Assembly (NCBI GenBank): GCA_037176845.1
Contig: JAYKXP010000033.1
Coordinates: 248,001 to 312,000 of the forward strand
Origin: Paramarasmius palmivorus
Lineage: Eukaryota; Basidiomycota; Agaricomycetes; Agaricales; Marasmiaceae
Reading direction: 5' to 3'
DNA: 64,000 nt
In this document: positions 1 through 11,186 of the stretch, piece after piece
Position numbering within the stretch: position 1 is the first letter of the stretch
Layout of the letters: every line of letters starts with the position of its first letter
The notes under the pieces: model-generated
What the model saw: only the letters and a program-made list of their open reading frames with translations
Databases searched by the model: none
What the model was told of the DNA's origin: nothing
Program-made: the position numbers and the translations under genes

Positions 1-284
1 ATTTCCAATTGCACTGGGTGTGTCTAATCCATCCCGTCTCCTCGTTGACTTCATGGCGCCTGTTAGGTCCGCAGCAAGCTCCGACCACTAACCGCTCGGA
101 AGTCGGTGTTCGAGTCCTGGAGATGCAGGAAGAGCAATCATATCATGATACACGTTCGGTGTCAATACGAGACACCTCACCCCGAGAGAGTCCCGGGAGT
201 ACAGGAATTAGAGGAGGGCGCATGGATGTGGCACCATTATTAATTTCTTCCAGGAGTTTACCGCCGGCGTACGAGGAATTTTGA
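1..284 (+). CDS. C-terminal end of a single-pass membrane protein (partial)
   Basis: Only the 3' part lies in the window. The probable last exon is 75-284, after an acceptor ending at 74, and it closes with a TGA stop. It encodes a polar, Ser/Arg-rich cytoplasmic-type tail that ends in PPAYEEF. The two minus-strand genes at 695-2201 and 2707-4201 end in the similar PPAYGDFVED and PPAYGEFVED. This suggests the same family of secreted, single-helix surface proteins, here on the opposite strand and convergent with the first of them. The signal peptide, cysteine-rich part and membrane helix would be outside the window, so family membership rests only on the tail. Function unknown. Confidence 0.55.
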   Translation, partial: FQLHWVCLIHPVSSLTSWRLLGPQQAPTTNRSEVGVRVLEMQEEQSYHDTRSVSIRDTSPRESPGSTGIRGGRMDVAPLLISSRSLPPAYEEF

Positions 285-694
285 AGGACTCGTACAGAGA
301 CCGGACGGACTCATACAGCATATATTTGTTTATTGACATGGCACTCGTTGAAACAATGCGGAGTAAGAACCCAGTGACAGCCCCGATCACAGCGAGTCCG
401 ATACTAGCTCGCGTCGGGGAAGTAAGTTGGCTAAAGCTTCCCCGATGGTATGCATCTGGTTGCGGGACTTTTTGCTGAAACATGAGGATTATCTCATCTG
501 AGATTGTACTACATACTCCGCCCTACTAACAGCTTTGCATTTTCATGTATCGTTGCCAGTTTCCAGGTCGCAGGCTATCGTCTCAATGTGCCGACCTCCT
601 ACGCTGCATTTCAGCACGACACGTTCAAGCGACCAAAAGCTACGTCCATATCCTTTTCTTTCAAGATACTTGGCAATTCAAAACTCGTGTCCCC
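285..694. other. Intergenic stretch between convergent genes
   Basis: This lies between the stop of the plus-strand partial gene and the stop of the minus-strand gene. I see no open frame with coding character, no tRNA and no repeat. It presumably holds the two 3' untranslated regions and terminators. Confidence 0.4.
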
Positions 695-2201
695 CTAATC
701 CTCCACAAAATCCCCATACGCCGGAGGTAACCTTCCTGAAGGTATTCTTGACAACCGCCCAGCATCTATGTGCCTCGCACCCATGCCTCCTCGACGAGAG
801 TAACTCGCTTCTGAATGTGTGTCATAGTACGATTGGGAACTTTGAGAAGTGGAGTCGTTAGAGTGACTGTATGTCGAAAGTATAGTAGCACTAGAAGGAG
901 CTACGAATAGACATTAGTGAAGAAAAGAAAGGAAAGATAAAGAAAGCACCGTGTGGCTTCGTGGGGTTGTCACGGTATCCTGTGGCTGTGATTACTGGAA
1001 CTTCATAATGACTGTCCAACTGTTTGCGCTTCCTGAATTGCCACAGGGCCACTACAACTACAACGGCAATAGTACCAATGACTCCCACCACGATACCCAC
1101 GATAGCGCCACCTTCTATCTTGCTGCTGTCCTTTAGTTCCACAGTCAAAGATGAAGACCCGGAAGGCTCTGTTGAAGTAGTGAGACTCGGGATCCCTTGC
1201 GCTAGTGTTGTGTCGGAGCTGCTAGCAGAACTTGACGAAAGGTTCGGACACTTGGTGAATGCACCTTTTCCTAGTGCATTGAATTTTTTTGTGATCTGCG
1301 ACGTAGCATATATGCTACAAGATCCTGTGTTTTAGCATGGTGGTGTGACAGTGCAGTGACTTACTAGAACCTGGCATGGTTTGTCAATCAGTGTGAGCAT
1401 TGCAGAGTCGTGCCTCGTACCAAGAACCATCAGACCAAAAGGTTTCGTAAATCTGATCTGATATTCTGATATCATTCCTGCAAACACCATCTTGCACGTC
1501 TGTGGTCAACCTGAAATCGATCGACTCGCCACTGAAACTTTCGTCAAATATGTAACGTAGAAGAGACTCACGTTTTGTTAGTCTGAGGTGAGCAGAAGCT
1601 TTTACGGTCAGCTGTTAAATAGTCCTGATATGCCCCAACTCCTGCGTCTACGCCTGTCTGCTGTGGTCCTATACCAACTTGGCATCTGAAGACAGGAAGA
1701 GTCAATGTATATTTGTATCAAGGAAAGTGTGGACATACGTCAGGCATATCATACTCAGCGTAAACGCAATGTTGTTGCAGCAGCAGTCAGCTGCAGTAAT
1801 GAAGTTGAGCTTTCATTTAAGGTACGACGAAGGTTGACTAACCAACTTGATCGTCACAATAGTCCGGGGGCGTGTCTACCTTCAGAGTTCCCACACGGTC
1901 TGCAAAATAAATCAAAGAGGAATCGCAAGAAGGCGATCGAGATCCAGATACAATTGCTGTTGCATAACTGCCGTAGGCGTTCATACGTTCTACCTTGGCA
2001 AAAATCAAGGCGATAAGCATGCATTGTCACGAAAATTGATTAAAAAAACCTACATGGAGTCTCCCCGACCGCTTTTATATACCAGTCTGAGCCGTCGTCT
2101 GCGCACGTTGTCGTTCCGTTTCCTTGGGCATGTGTGAATCGAAGTATGTGATGACTCAAAGAAGTCAGCCATAGGATCTTCAAGAGATTACTGAAACGCA
2201 T
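695..2201 (-). CDS. Secreted cysteine-rich single-pass membrane protein, copy A
   Basis: I read nine exons on the minus strand: 2201-2054, 1993-1952, 1899-1843, 1790-1739, 1685-1572, 1510-1421, 1370-1365, 1314-950 and 900-695. They total 1080 bases, or 359 residues. The product has a signal peptide, then an ectodomain with ADDGSDWY, GETPC, a TYERLRQ-type helix, TPPDYCDDQ and a CCCNN cluster, then a Ser/Thr-rich stalk. One helix follows at about residues 238-260, then RKRK and a tail ending PPAYGDFVED. The start is the ATG just before the hydrophobic leader. Related proteins of unknown function are common in agarics; receptor-like roles are only a guess. Its tandem neighbour at 2707-4201 has identical exon sizes, which supports the model. 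Confidence 0.82.
1365..1370 (-). other. 6-base internal microexon of copy A
   Basis: The six bases GTTCTA lie between an AG acceptor and a GTAAGT donor. Without splicing this exon to the acceptor ending TTGTAG the next exon cannot be joined in frame. With it the protein reads W-F-Y-I-Y-A-T. The same six bases with the same flanks occur in the paralogue at 3378-3383. Confidence 0.72.
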
Positions 2202-2706
2202 GACTGGCAGCTGCTCGCGGGGAGGTCGTGATGGCAAAGAGTCAACGAGGTTCAAGGACTGATCCAGTTTATACCAACCAGTTGCCAACCAGCAGCATCA
2301 TGATGAACGTGACTTCTAACCTGGGAAGCAAGAAGCGCAGTTTGATCAAAGCAATATATCCAAAAGCAGCGCTCTAGCGATATTGCCCAGTTATCGCCCC
2401 GACGATCACCATGGTGCCTCCGAGAATGTGGTTTGATCCGAATCTGAATCCTAATCGAACCGGCCGGGAGAGACACTGGGCTCGCAACTGTTCGCAGTAC
2501 CTTGTTCAATGTTGTGGCTCACTTGAAGTTGATTATATACTGCTGGCCAACTAATTCAATTGGTTACAGCAGCGTGATAGTATAATATTTAGTTCCTCAT
2601 CTCCTGTCCATGGCACGTCAAAATTGCGTCGAAATTGCGCACCAAATCCGATAAAGGGTCGTACCATTTTTGCCAGCTATGTCAGCGCACGCACTCTTAT
2701 TTAACC

Positions 2707-4201
2707 TTAATCCTCTACAAATTCTCCATATGCCGGAGGTAACCTTCCTGAAGGCATTCTTGACAACGACCCCGCATCTACGTGCCTTTCATTTATCCCC
2801 ACTGGATGTGAGTGACTTGACTCCGAATGTGTCCCATAGTGCGACCGTGAACCTTGGGTAGTGGAGTAGTCCGAGTAGTTGTAGTCTGATAATGTTGGAG
2901 GAGGAACAAAACCTACTAAACGATTAAACTCTGCACCAAGCAAAAGAGGTAGAACACGCACTATATCGTGAAGGCACTGTGGCGGGGCCAAAACTTGATT
3001 CTGTGAAGATTGACTGGCCGGAACGACTGTTCGATTGTCTACGTCTCCAGAAGAACAAACCGGCTACAACTGCAGCAGCAATAGCTACCAGGACGCCTAC
3101 TACAATCCCCGCAATAGCAGCGCCTCCAATTCCCTTGCTATTTGTTGATTCAGGAATCGAAGTCGTAGAGCTCGCGGAATCCGAACTGGTGACTGCCGGG
3201 AGAACTTGCGATTGTGTCGGGTCGGAGGCGGTACTACTCGCAGAACTTGAAACCTTCGGGCATTTCGTGAATGCCCCATCACCTAATGCGTTGAATTTCT
3301 TCGTGATCTGCGACGTAGCATATACACTGCAAAACCCATTCTTAGATTTCCTGAGGCGCAAGAGAGGCGTAACTCACTAGAACCTAAGGATGCGTGTCAA
3401 ACAGGTTTATGTACCGTAAAGCAGTGTACGTACCAAGCACCGTCAGACCAGATGGTTTGATAGATTTGATCAGATATTTTGATGTCGTTTCTGCACACAG
3501 CAGCTTGCACTTCCCTGGGTAACCTGTGCTCGGGTGACCCGTCAGTCGAACAACGATATTCATTTGCGATGCTACTCACGTTCGGTTGGTTTGAGGCGAG
3601 CAAAACTGCTTCCGATCGGCAGTCAAATAGTCTTCGTATGCACCGGCGCCAGCATCGACGCCAGTTCGTTGTTGCCCAATCCCGACCTGGCATCTAATAG
3701 TGAGAACGGTTAGTTCGTTCTTATTGATAGTCAAGGATTTAGCGTACGTCAAGCATATCATACTCAGTGTGAATGCAATATTATTGCAGCAACAATCGGC
3801 TTTAATCACGAAAATCAGCGATGATAACTCATTCAGGATGAAAGGTTGACGAACCAACTTGATCATCACAGTAATCCGGGGGCGTATTTGTCTTGAGAGT
3901 TCCGAGACGATCTGCGGAGGTATTGGGTGATGTTCACGGGAAGAATACTGGTGCCAGTTACAGTTATTGTTGCATATTTGACGAAGGCGTTCGTATGTTT
4001 TGCCTGTGCGGATTGAGTATGATTATGGACAGTATTTGAGGCAAGGAACGTACATGGCGTCTCCCCAACAGCATTGATATACCAGTCTGAGCCATCATCT
4101 GCACACTTCGTGATTCCGTTTCCTTGGGCATGGGTAAGTCGAAAGGTAAAGTGGCTCAAAAACGCGAGCCATAAGACTGGGAGTAGGCCGCCGACCTGCA
4201 T
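2707..4201 (-). CDS. Secreted cysteine-rich single-pass membrane protein, copy B
   Basis: This is the tandem paralogue of the gene at 695-2201. Exons: 4201-4054, 4003-3962, 3911-3855, 3799-3748, 3693-3580, 3523-3434, 3383-3378, 3326-2962 and 2912-2707. Each exon has the same length as in copy A (148, 42, 57, 52, 114, 90, 6, 365 and 206), giving 359 residues. The leader begins MQVGGLLPVLWLAFLSH. The ectodomain again has ADDGSDWY, GETPC, TPPDYCDDQ and DCCCNN. The Ser/Thr-rich stalk leads to a Gly/Ala/Val helix followed by WRRRQ, and the tail ends PPAYGEFVED. The product should be inserted in the plasma membrane with the cysteine-rich part outside. A GTG-initiated longer frame upstream (to 4240) was not used because eukaryotic initiation is expected at the ATG. 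Function unknown. Confidence 0.83.
3378..3383 (-). other. 6-base internal microexon of copy B
   Basis: GTTCTA is flanked by TTAG and GTGAGT, matching the microexon in the paralogue. Skipping it would leave W-V-Y rather than W-F-Y-V-Y, still in frame. Its retention is inferred from exact conservation of sequence, flanks and phase in both copies. Confidence 0.72.
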
Positions 4202-4619
4202 AAACAAGAAAGACCAGCTCTTCACGTGGAGACGATGCACGGAAGGTCGTGATGGGAAAATATAGAAGAGAAGGATTCAAGGATGGATCCTAATTTAGCT
4301 TATATCTGATTGGGAATCCATCATGATGGTGAACACAACATGTAACCTAGGAGGCGGGAAGGACCCGATCACTGGCAGTTGCAACTGGGCGCAGTTCTGT
4401 GTTTGATGAATATCAAGTTGGGAATTAGGTAAGCTATTTGTGGGGAATGTCTTTCCTTGGGCGGGGAGGACTCGGAACTCCGACTAGCTGGTTGTTTTCG
4501 CCATTTGATGGTCAACGTCGGGAGCAAGGCGAGATGGGAACACGTGAAGGGACACGATCAAAGACAGTAACATAGAAGGCTTGAGCGATCGATAAGGGTG
4601 GTTTGATAGCCCAAACACT
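4202..4619. other. Intergenic stretch upstream of copy B
   Basis: This must contain the promoter of the minus-strand membrane-protein gene and the 5' flank of the tRNA-Ile gene. I see no clear TATA string and no coding frame. Confidence 0.35.
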
Positions 4620-4701
4620 GGCCGACTAGCTCAGTTGGTTAGAGCGTCGTGCTAATATGTCATTAACGCGAAGGTCTTGGGTTCGATCCCCACGTTGGCC
4701 A
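4620..4701 (+). tRNA. tRNA-Ile(AAT): tRNA-Ile (anticodon AAT) with a short intron
   Basis: A full cloverleaf is visible. The acceptor stem GGCCGAC pairs with GTTGGCC and the discriminator is A. The D arm contains TAGCTCAGTTGGTTAGAGC. The anticodon loop reads CTAATA and the T arm contains GGTTCGATCC. About eight bases (TGTCATTA) interrupt the loop after the base 3' of the anticodon, the standard place for nuclear tRNA introns. Confidence 0.9.
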
Positions 4702-4962
4702 GAGATTCCCTTTTTTAGCCATCACATGTCCGTGTCGATCACAAGACCCTATGTGTCATTCTTCCCACTTACCATGATTGCCGACAGCGCTCATTTTCGC
4801 ATCTTTCTTTTGTTCCCTCACCTTCCCTTCCTTCACATCTCTGCTACCCTGCTTATTGTTCGCCAGAGTAAGTATCTCTTCCTTCCTTTCCCAGCTTTTT
4901 CCATCCCGTAGTACTCATTCGGTATCTAACACCAGACAGACCAGGGACTCCTCAAGTGCAAG

Positions 4963-6256
4963 ATGCTCAAGCACAAATCCTCCTCAATCCACATATCCCA
5001 ACTCGGCGAGCTGAGCTCGTCGTCATCTAATACCACGTCATTCTTTTTTCTTGAAGATGAGGAGGAGGACGGACTGTTCACGAAACCAAAGGCGAAGCCA
5101 AGAGAGAGGAGCGAGAGTGTTGTGACGATTAAGAGTGGGCGGTCAGGAGAGAAGGATGGACATCGGAGGGAAAAGTCGCAGGGCAAGGAGAATCAGCATA
5201 AAAAGAAGCGAAGTAGAGATATAGAGGACGACAAACGGCGGACGAGGCAGAGGTGCTCGTCCATCAGCGCTCCTGATACCACGGGTCCAAACTCGACCGT
5301 TCCGTTCCCTTCTCAAGCTGTTCAACCTACACAAGCCCAGCCTATTCCCTTTGTCAGCAAAATACCTATTCCCACAAAATTAAAAACGACCTCGAAACTA
5401 CCCACGGCAATTCTGATGCCTACACGCGCGGCACCGTCTATACCCGTCCTGACGACCGGCTCCCACAATCGACAGCTATCCCAGGTTGTTTCTCATAGCC
5501 GACATGTATCTTCTTCGTCGGTGTCGCAGTCGTTCAAGCCATTCCCAGCCAACTTTACTGGAACAGCTGATAAGGGAGAATGGAGCGTTTGCGTGGAATT
5601 TTATAAGCGCAAGCCGTATTTTGATGTATGGGATTTGGATACAGATGCTGTCGATGAGTAAGCATTTTGCTCTTATTTCTGTCATTTTTCTGTGCTGACG
5701 AGACTCTAGGGTATACATAGGCATCCCAGCCTACCTTCGTCTCAAATCGTTATCTTCATCGGCTCCCACATCCACCGAGCCGAACCTGCCCCCGGAAATC
5801 AAACACGTATCCCTTGCTTGCTCATCCCCATCAACCGGCTTCGCCGTATCATACCAAGGACATAGTCTTCGCGACACTTTCACACCCGAGAAAGGAATAG
5901 TCGTTTCCAAGAAACTCCGCTCAATGCTCCCTTCGGGTGATGCGGCGAGAGTGAGAACGAGTCTAAAGGGTATGGGATACCTACCTCCTGACGCCACGCC
6001 AACACTAGCACCCGAAGACGAACACGATTCTTGGGAAAGAGACCAAGATGGATGGTTTTTACCGCTGCTCGTACCTATCCCCATGTCTCTGATTAGAGTG
6101 GGAAACGCGAGAGCGTTCAGGGTCATTACGAGTGTTGGTGTGGTCTCTGAAGTTGATGGTGTACCTGGCTTGGGTGTTGTGCGCGCGGAGACGGAAATGG
6201 TGATAAGCCACCTGAAGAGCGAGTTGGAGATGAAGGGGCGTGTGTCGTTTGGGTGA
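4963..6256 (+). CDS. Hypothetical protein with Ser/Lys-rich N-terminal half
   Basis: Two exons, 4963-5657 and 5710-6256, join GA|G in frame and give 413 residues. I do not recognise the family. Residues 1 to about 205 are low-complexity: Ser runs, an acidic DEEEDG patch, and a Lys/Arg-rich stretch (KKKRSRD, RRTRQR) that could act as a nuclear localisation signal. From about residue 205 the composition becomes ordinary and looks like a folded domain, beginning near WSVCVEFYKRKPYFDVWDLD and running to the stop. There is no signal peptide or membrane helix. It sits between two tRNA genes and transcribes toward the tRNA-Thr. A nuclear or regulatory role is only suggested by composition. Confidence 0.7.
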
Positions 6257-6418
6257 GATCCGGATGTGTGATCGGCGGGTAATCTTGCGTCAGGATGTTT
6301 CCGCTATCGTTTGATATTGCTATGCTTTCCATTGAAATCTTGTTACGACTCACATTCTTTAGCATCTCTCTTGGCTACTGGTTACTAGCTCTAGTACACT
6401 AACCTATACCGAGTCTTG

Positions 6419-6458
6419 TAATACCCATATCTAATACCCATATCTAATACCCATACCT
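6419..6458. repeat. 13-bp tandem repeat, three units
   Basis: The string TAATACCCATATC occurs three times in a row, the last unit slightly changed, in the 3' flank of the preceding gene. Confidence 0.8.
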
Positions 6459-6564
6459 AGTAGTTCTATTGATACCTATCAAATCCAGCGTTGACATATT
6501 ATGAAGCGACTGTGAGGTGAGCAATAGAATATAAGAAGTACATGATGAGTGAGATAAAATTTAG

Positions 6565-6661
6565 TTCCCCCTAGCCGACTTGAACGACTGACCTCTTCAT
6601 GGCATCTTCCCATAGCTGGTCGGAATACTAGTGAAGCGCTCTACCACTGAGCTAAGGGGGA
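6565..6661 (-). tRNA. tRNA-Thr(AGT): tRNA-Thr (anticodon AGT) with an intron of about 25 bases
   Basis: Read on the minus strand, acceptor TCCCCCT pairs with AGGGGGA. The D arm has TAGCTCAGTGGTAGAGC. The anticodon stem CTTCA pairs with TGAAG, and the loop begins CTAGTA. About 25 bases are inserted after the base following the anticodon. The T arm has CGTTCAAGTCG. All paired regions are intact, so this is likely a working gene. Confidence 0.87.
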
Positions 6662-7958
6662 TTCAGAGTTACTTGTAAAGTTGAATATAATACATCGAAC
6701 AATATGAGAAGCAGCTAGAAGAAATGAATTAATGACACGTCATGCATGGAGGCTGAGGTTCTTGCTTTCTTTCCATCACCACGCATCCGTCATCGCTTCC
6801 CGCTGTAATCTCGTCCCTAAAGTTACCAACTCGCCCCTTGTACTTTTTGTTCAAATGGGTCCATGAATGATGTACAGCTCACATCTACAACACATTGCCT
6901 CGACGGATGAAGGGTACGTGGATTCTGTTATTACTGGTGTTCAACTTCTAGTGTTCATATCGGAATGCAGTACCACTTCCATTGCTAGAAGAATGTTCTC
7001 TATAAGAATTCAAATCAATCACTGAACCCCTGCCATCGACTTCATTATGATTTCCGGTTACCATGGACCCTGGACTCTGGCATGGGATTCGCGACAAGTA
7101 CTTATGTTGGTATCCAAAACTCCTATCGTTCAGGGAGGCTACAGCGGCAGCTGTCAGTGCGTCGTGTGATCTTCTAATGAGGCAGAGCTATCACCTATGT
7201 TTTAGAAGCGCCATCGATATTCCACTGAGGTGCGGCTAACAAGGACGTTTTGAATCGCAGCGTCTATTCCTCGGTCAGATTGGAATACCGACTCCATTCA
7301 CCATTACCCCTGGATGAACGAGAATTCGCTCTAGCTGCCGTGATGATTCGGAAATGGGCTTCGGAGTCGTGTTTTGCTTAATTCGAGCATCAACATGTTA
7401 CTCGCTTCGAATGCAATGGCTGCATGTGGCGATACAATGATGGTGATCTGAGATCTCGTGGCAGATAGCCGCGACATTCGGTATTCTGTTGGGCTTTTCG
7501 GGTTTTTCGTTTGCGCTGGGCGATGGTGAGTTCTCTACTTGGACCCTAAACATGTTCCTAATGGATAAAGCTATTTTTTCGCTTGACTAGATCCCACAAC
7601 TACGTGTCACACCCCCACAAACGACAATCCATATGTTTTGCATTTAGGCGACAGCACGCTTTGATGGTTGACCGTGTGGGTTCGTGTTGTTACGTTTACA
7701 CAGCAACATGTCTATAAAAAGCAAACTTGCCGTTTCTCACACGACCGTCGACAACCCACATTCCCTCGTTCCTCGACGCCCCCTACCCCTTTCGTTCTTC
7801 TCATTCTCGACCTTGGTGGGCGGGCCCCTTGATCGCAGGCACGATCTTCTTGTTCTCGACGATCCTGCCACAGTCTGTCACCGGGAGTATTTCTATTCCT
7901 CTTAACAAAGCTTTCTTCGCGACCTTTCTTTCACACTTACACCCGACCACTTGCACCA
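6662..7958. other. Gene-free stretch of 1.3 kb
   Basis: No frame here shows coding character or a joinable set of exons. A TATAAAAA string at 7713-7720 may belong to the promoter of the gene starting at 7959, although it lies about 240 bases from that ATG. Confidence 0.4.
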
Positions 7959-8867
7959 ATGTCAAGCTCAATTTCCCAGAAACCCACATATGATCCTCAT
8001 AACAAGCTTGTCACCTCGCCTTTCCTCTCACCCACGATACTCGCATCCATCCGTCTCCTAATCGCTTCCTACACCCTCGTCACTATTATCTTCGTTCTCG
8101 TTTGGGACGGTGTAACTGATCATACCGCAGGACAGTTCTTCTCGTACTTCACGGACTTGACTTATACGGGGATATGTGCATATTTCTGGGCGGCTGGGGT
8201 TCAAGGTGTTGGATACGTTAGGAGGCATCGGAGTGGCGACATAGGATATCCGCTGCAGAAGTGGCCAAGGATACTCCAAGTATTGCATTTGGCGCTTCAG
8301 GCTAGCATTCAAACGTTCCGTGCGTAGCATTTTCTCTCCTTTCCTATCTACCTGACTTACAAGCCTCATTCCTTTAGCTCTTCTTGTAACAATCGTCTTT
8401 TGGGTCCTCCTTTGTTCGGATAAAACAATGTCTACTACCGTTCTTCGATGGCGCAACATCTCCGTGCATGCTCTCAATTCCGTGTTTTGCATGTTCGAAG
8501 TTCTTTGCACGAACAGCCCCGCGATGGACTGGGTGATGCTACCTTGTATGCTCGTCATACTGGGTGGATATCTAGGCCTTGCATATATTACTCATGCTAC
8601 TCAAGGGTTTTATAGTACGTTTCTCATACCTCTTTCACGTTTCTGTGATGCTGATGACGCCTATTCACAGCGTACTCCTTTCTTGATCCCTCGAAAGAGA
8701 AGCCGTCAATGTTGGCCGCATATATTGTTGGTATAACGCTAGCGGAGGTGATTATCTTTGCGTTGGTTTGGGGGATGGTGAAGTTGAGAGAGAGGTTGAC
8801 TCGCAAGGTCGAGGAAGATGGAGCGTTAGAGCCGGAGTTTGAGAAGAAGATAGGGATTCTCGGTTGA
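7959..8867 (+). CDS. Conserved multi-pass membrane protein
   Basis: Three exons, 7959-8319, 8378-8614 and 8671-8867, total 795 bases and give 264 residues. There are about six hydrophobic segments: LLIASYTLVTIIFVLVW, the stretch with SYFTDLTYTGICAYFWAAG, the PLLVTIVFWVLL segment, one around NISVHALNSVFCMFEVL, one with LGGYLGLAYITHATQGFY, and a last one in AAYIVGITLAEVIIFALVW. It ends in a charged tail. The overall pattern resembles a family of fungal integral membrane proteins distantly like the FAR-17a/AIG1 group. That comparison is from memory and tentative, and no catalytic motif is claimed. Location should be an internal or plasma membrane. Confidence 0.8.
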
Positions 8868-9168
8868 AATACTGAATGAGGCACATCGGCGCTCGGTTCG
8901 ACGGGTAGGGTGTTGTTTTATTTCTCGGGTACTGGTTACTCAGGACTCAGGCATTCTACACGGATTTTCTTGCCGTTCGCACGGACATTCGTCTTGAATA
9001 TACATATACCAATAAGAAAAGCCCAATCTCACACCGCGCTCACGCCTTCCTCCTGACGATGCAAGTGATACTTCAGTATACTTCATTCGTATCTGCTAGC
9101 ATGCTGGTGTTGTTCGTAGAAGCACATAGAAGCGCTGGCCACTGCGCTTGTCTAAGTTGCTACAGATA

Positions 9169-10314
9169 TTATCTGAGGTGACCGACCTCCCCCCTCTCTT
9201 TGTCGGCTTCAGCAAGCGGATCTGTGATCGTCGTTGTATGAACTTGGAAGACAATTTCGCTGACCGCGCTCGTGTTCCTACCGGACCATGCATTTCCCTT
9301 CGCGACGCGATAGATAATCAAAATCGGTGCAATTCCCTATGTATTACCACACGAATAGATTTAGATTCTCTGAAAGGTGGACCGGACACAACGGGGTGAC
9401 TGACCGCATAAATTGCCCATACAGCCTCAAAAATATCCTTCGGCGCAAGCTTTTTGGCCAATGCCACGCAAAGCAAGATGCCGAGGATGCTAAACGGTAG
9501 TGAGGACTCAATTAATATTGCCACAATGTTTGTGTAACTGAGCCTCTGGCCAGTGTACGAGGTGATCCCTGCCTGTGAGAGGGTTCTATGAGCAGCAATG
9601 AGCCGAAAGGAGATGAGGAAAGTGAGGAGGTTGTTGAGTGATGTGGCCAGTGAGGTGCACATGACGAATAAATTCATGGTGTAGTGAATTGCTTTGGCAC
9701 TTTGAAGAATGGACACAATGGCGAATGCTAATACAGAAAAGAATGAATATAACTTGAAGCCACGGTAGATGTCGGTAAACGCACCTGTTTCTGCAATGAG
9801 CATGAGGGAAGGAAGAACAATGATCCAAAATCTAGAGCTCCATATGACATAGCATCTGTACAGCTGGCCAGAAAATGCTTTAGAACAGATACAGTGGTTC
9901 TGTTTGTCATCTATGCGCACCAGAAGCGTACTTTCGAGGGTTAATGTGGCCGATATAAACGCATGTCTGACGAGAGAATACCACTGGCTCTCGCTCTGAC
10001 CTGCAGCAGACCTCTCCACTAGTAGTTTCTCGTTCCCGATGAAATGGAAGATCAGAGCTGAGCTTTGAGTAAAGACAATGGCTACTACATATCCGGCAAG
10101 GAAGGCATTGCGTTTCCTGTTTCGGGTATGATCTTTCAGGAGCAGTAAGATTGTGTTTATGGCCAAACAGAACTCAAAACCTGTATGGAAATGGCACAAA
10201 ATTAGTGTGGGGGTCGTGTCATTTGGAGAGGAGAGTACCGTAAAGCACAGATATTGTTATGTTGGAAACATAGAAATATCTCAGACTCTGTTCCGTAAGA
10301 GCAGTGTTAGTCAT
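9169..10314 (-). CDS. Seven-helix membrane protein of basidiomycete type, gene 1
   Basis: Exons 10314-10239, 10180-9405 and 9336-9169 total 1020 bases, or 339 residues. The N-terminus MTNTALTEQSLRYFYVSN leads into the first helix. About seven hydrophobic segments follow, including the recurring LYRCYVIW motif after helix three and NNLLTFLISFRLIAAHR near helix five. The last helix ends with GIAPILIIYRVAKG and a hydrophilic tail. This layout matches a large family of agaric proteins with receptor-like topology and no established ligand. The last intron (9404-9337, donor GTCAGT) is slightly weak, but the following exon continues the family pattern in frame. Confidence 0.78.
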
Positions 10315-10807
10315 GGTGTTTGAGGTAGGAAATAACGGTGTTCTCAAACTTATATACTATGGCAAAAGTTGAGATTCCCGTGAAAGACCATCAGATGTTG
10401 ATTGTCGGAAGTTGAATTGTATCTGACAGGACCAATGGACCCACTTATAGGATACTACTCATTCGTGTCCTTTTTGCAGCAATATTTGGGCTTCACGTCT
10501 GGTTTACTGTTATATGCGTCTTTGTGTCAAATCATAAAATCTAAGAGTGGGACAGTACTTTCCAGGTTCGTGGAGCGAGCCAAGTTTGCTTCAAACGTTG
10601 TGAGCTCACAGCTCCGAGCGGCAAGGAGCAATCATGACACGTCTACGTGCCGGTGAAACCTCGACCGAAACCTCCTGACTATCAGAGTCTGCAACAGTTA
10701 GCCTGATCCGCGGTCCACGGTCACCTAGTTTTGATTTCCTAAAATAGGCAAGTCATCCAATGATCCATAGCACATCGAAGAGCATAACATTGTAAAAAAT
10801 GCTGTAT
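10315..10807. other. Intergenic stretch upstream of the seven-helix gene
   Basis: This should hold the promoter of the minus-strand gene. A TATATA run is near 10350. No other gene is supportable. Confidence 0.35.
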
Positions 10808-11186
10808 TACAGCGCTTGTAATAATTGTAGAATAGTTACCAGCTTTTGCCCCATTGCGCCTTTGTTTATGGTAAACAAAACCCGCCCCACCAGTCGGGAT
10901 CCCGACACTTGTGCGCCTCCCGCTATGCTTCACATTTGGACCATTCAAGACATATTGGTTTCAGTCTTGTACAAGCTGAAGGGATTCTGGGTCTTCCGGG
11001 GCTTGGTGGGCTGCACAAAGGCAATGTCGATGGTCGTCGCAGGCGGTTGCCAGTTGGGAGGCATGGTATTTCGGAGGGACCAATGACGCCATCCTTTCCG
11101 GAATTGGTAGCATCCTTGTTTGTCGTCAACAAAGGCGCAAGGACGTAAAACCTGAAAACTATTCTAGAATTATTACAAGCGCTGTA
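10808..11186. mobile_element. MITE-like element with 30-bp terminal inverted repeats
   Basis: The left end 10808-10837 and the right end 11157-11186 are reverse complements of each other with one mismatch in 30. The end begins TACAGCGCTTGTAATAATT. The enclosed 319 bases show no coding frame, so this looks like a non-autonomous DNA transposon. I could not identify a clear target-site duplication, and the outer boundaries may be a few bases off. The superfamily is not assigned. Confidence 0.68.

Noticed and set aside
4657..4911. 84-residue plus-strand open frame
   Set aside because: It begins inside the tRNA-Ile gene and has no protein-like pattern.
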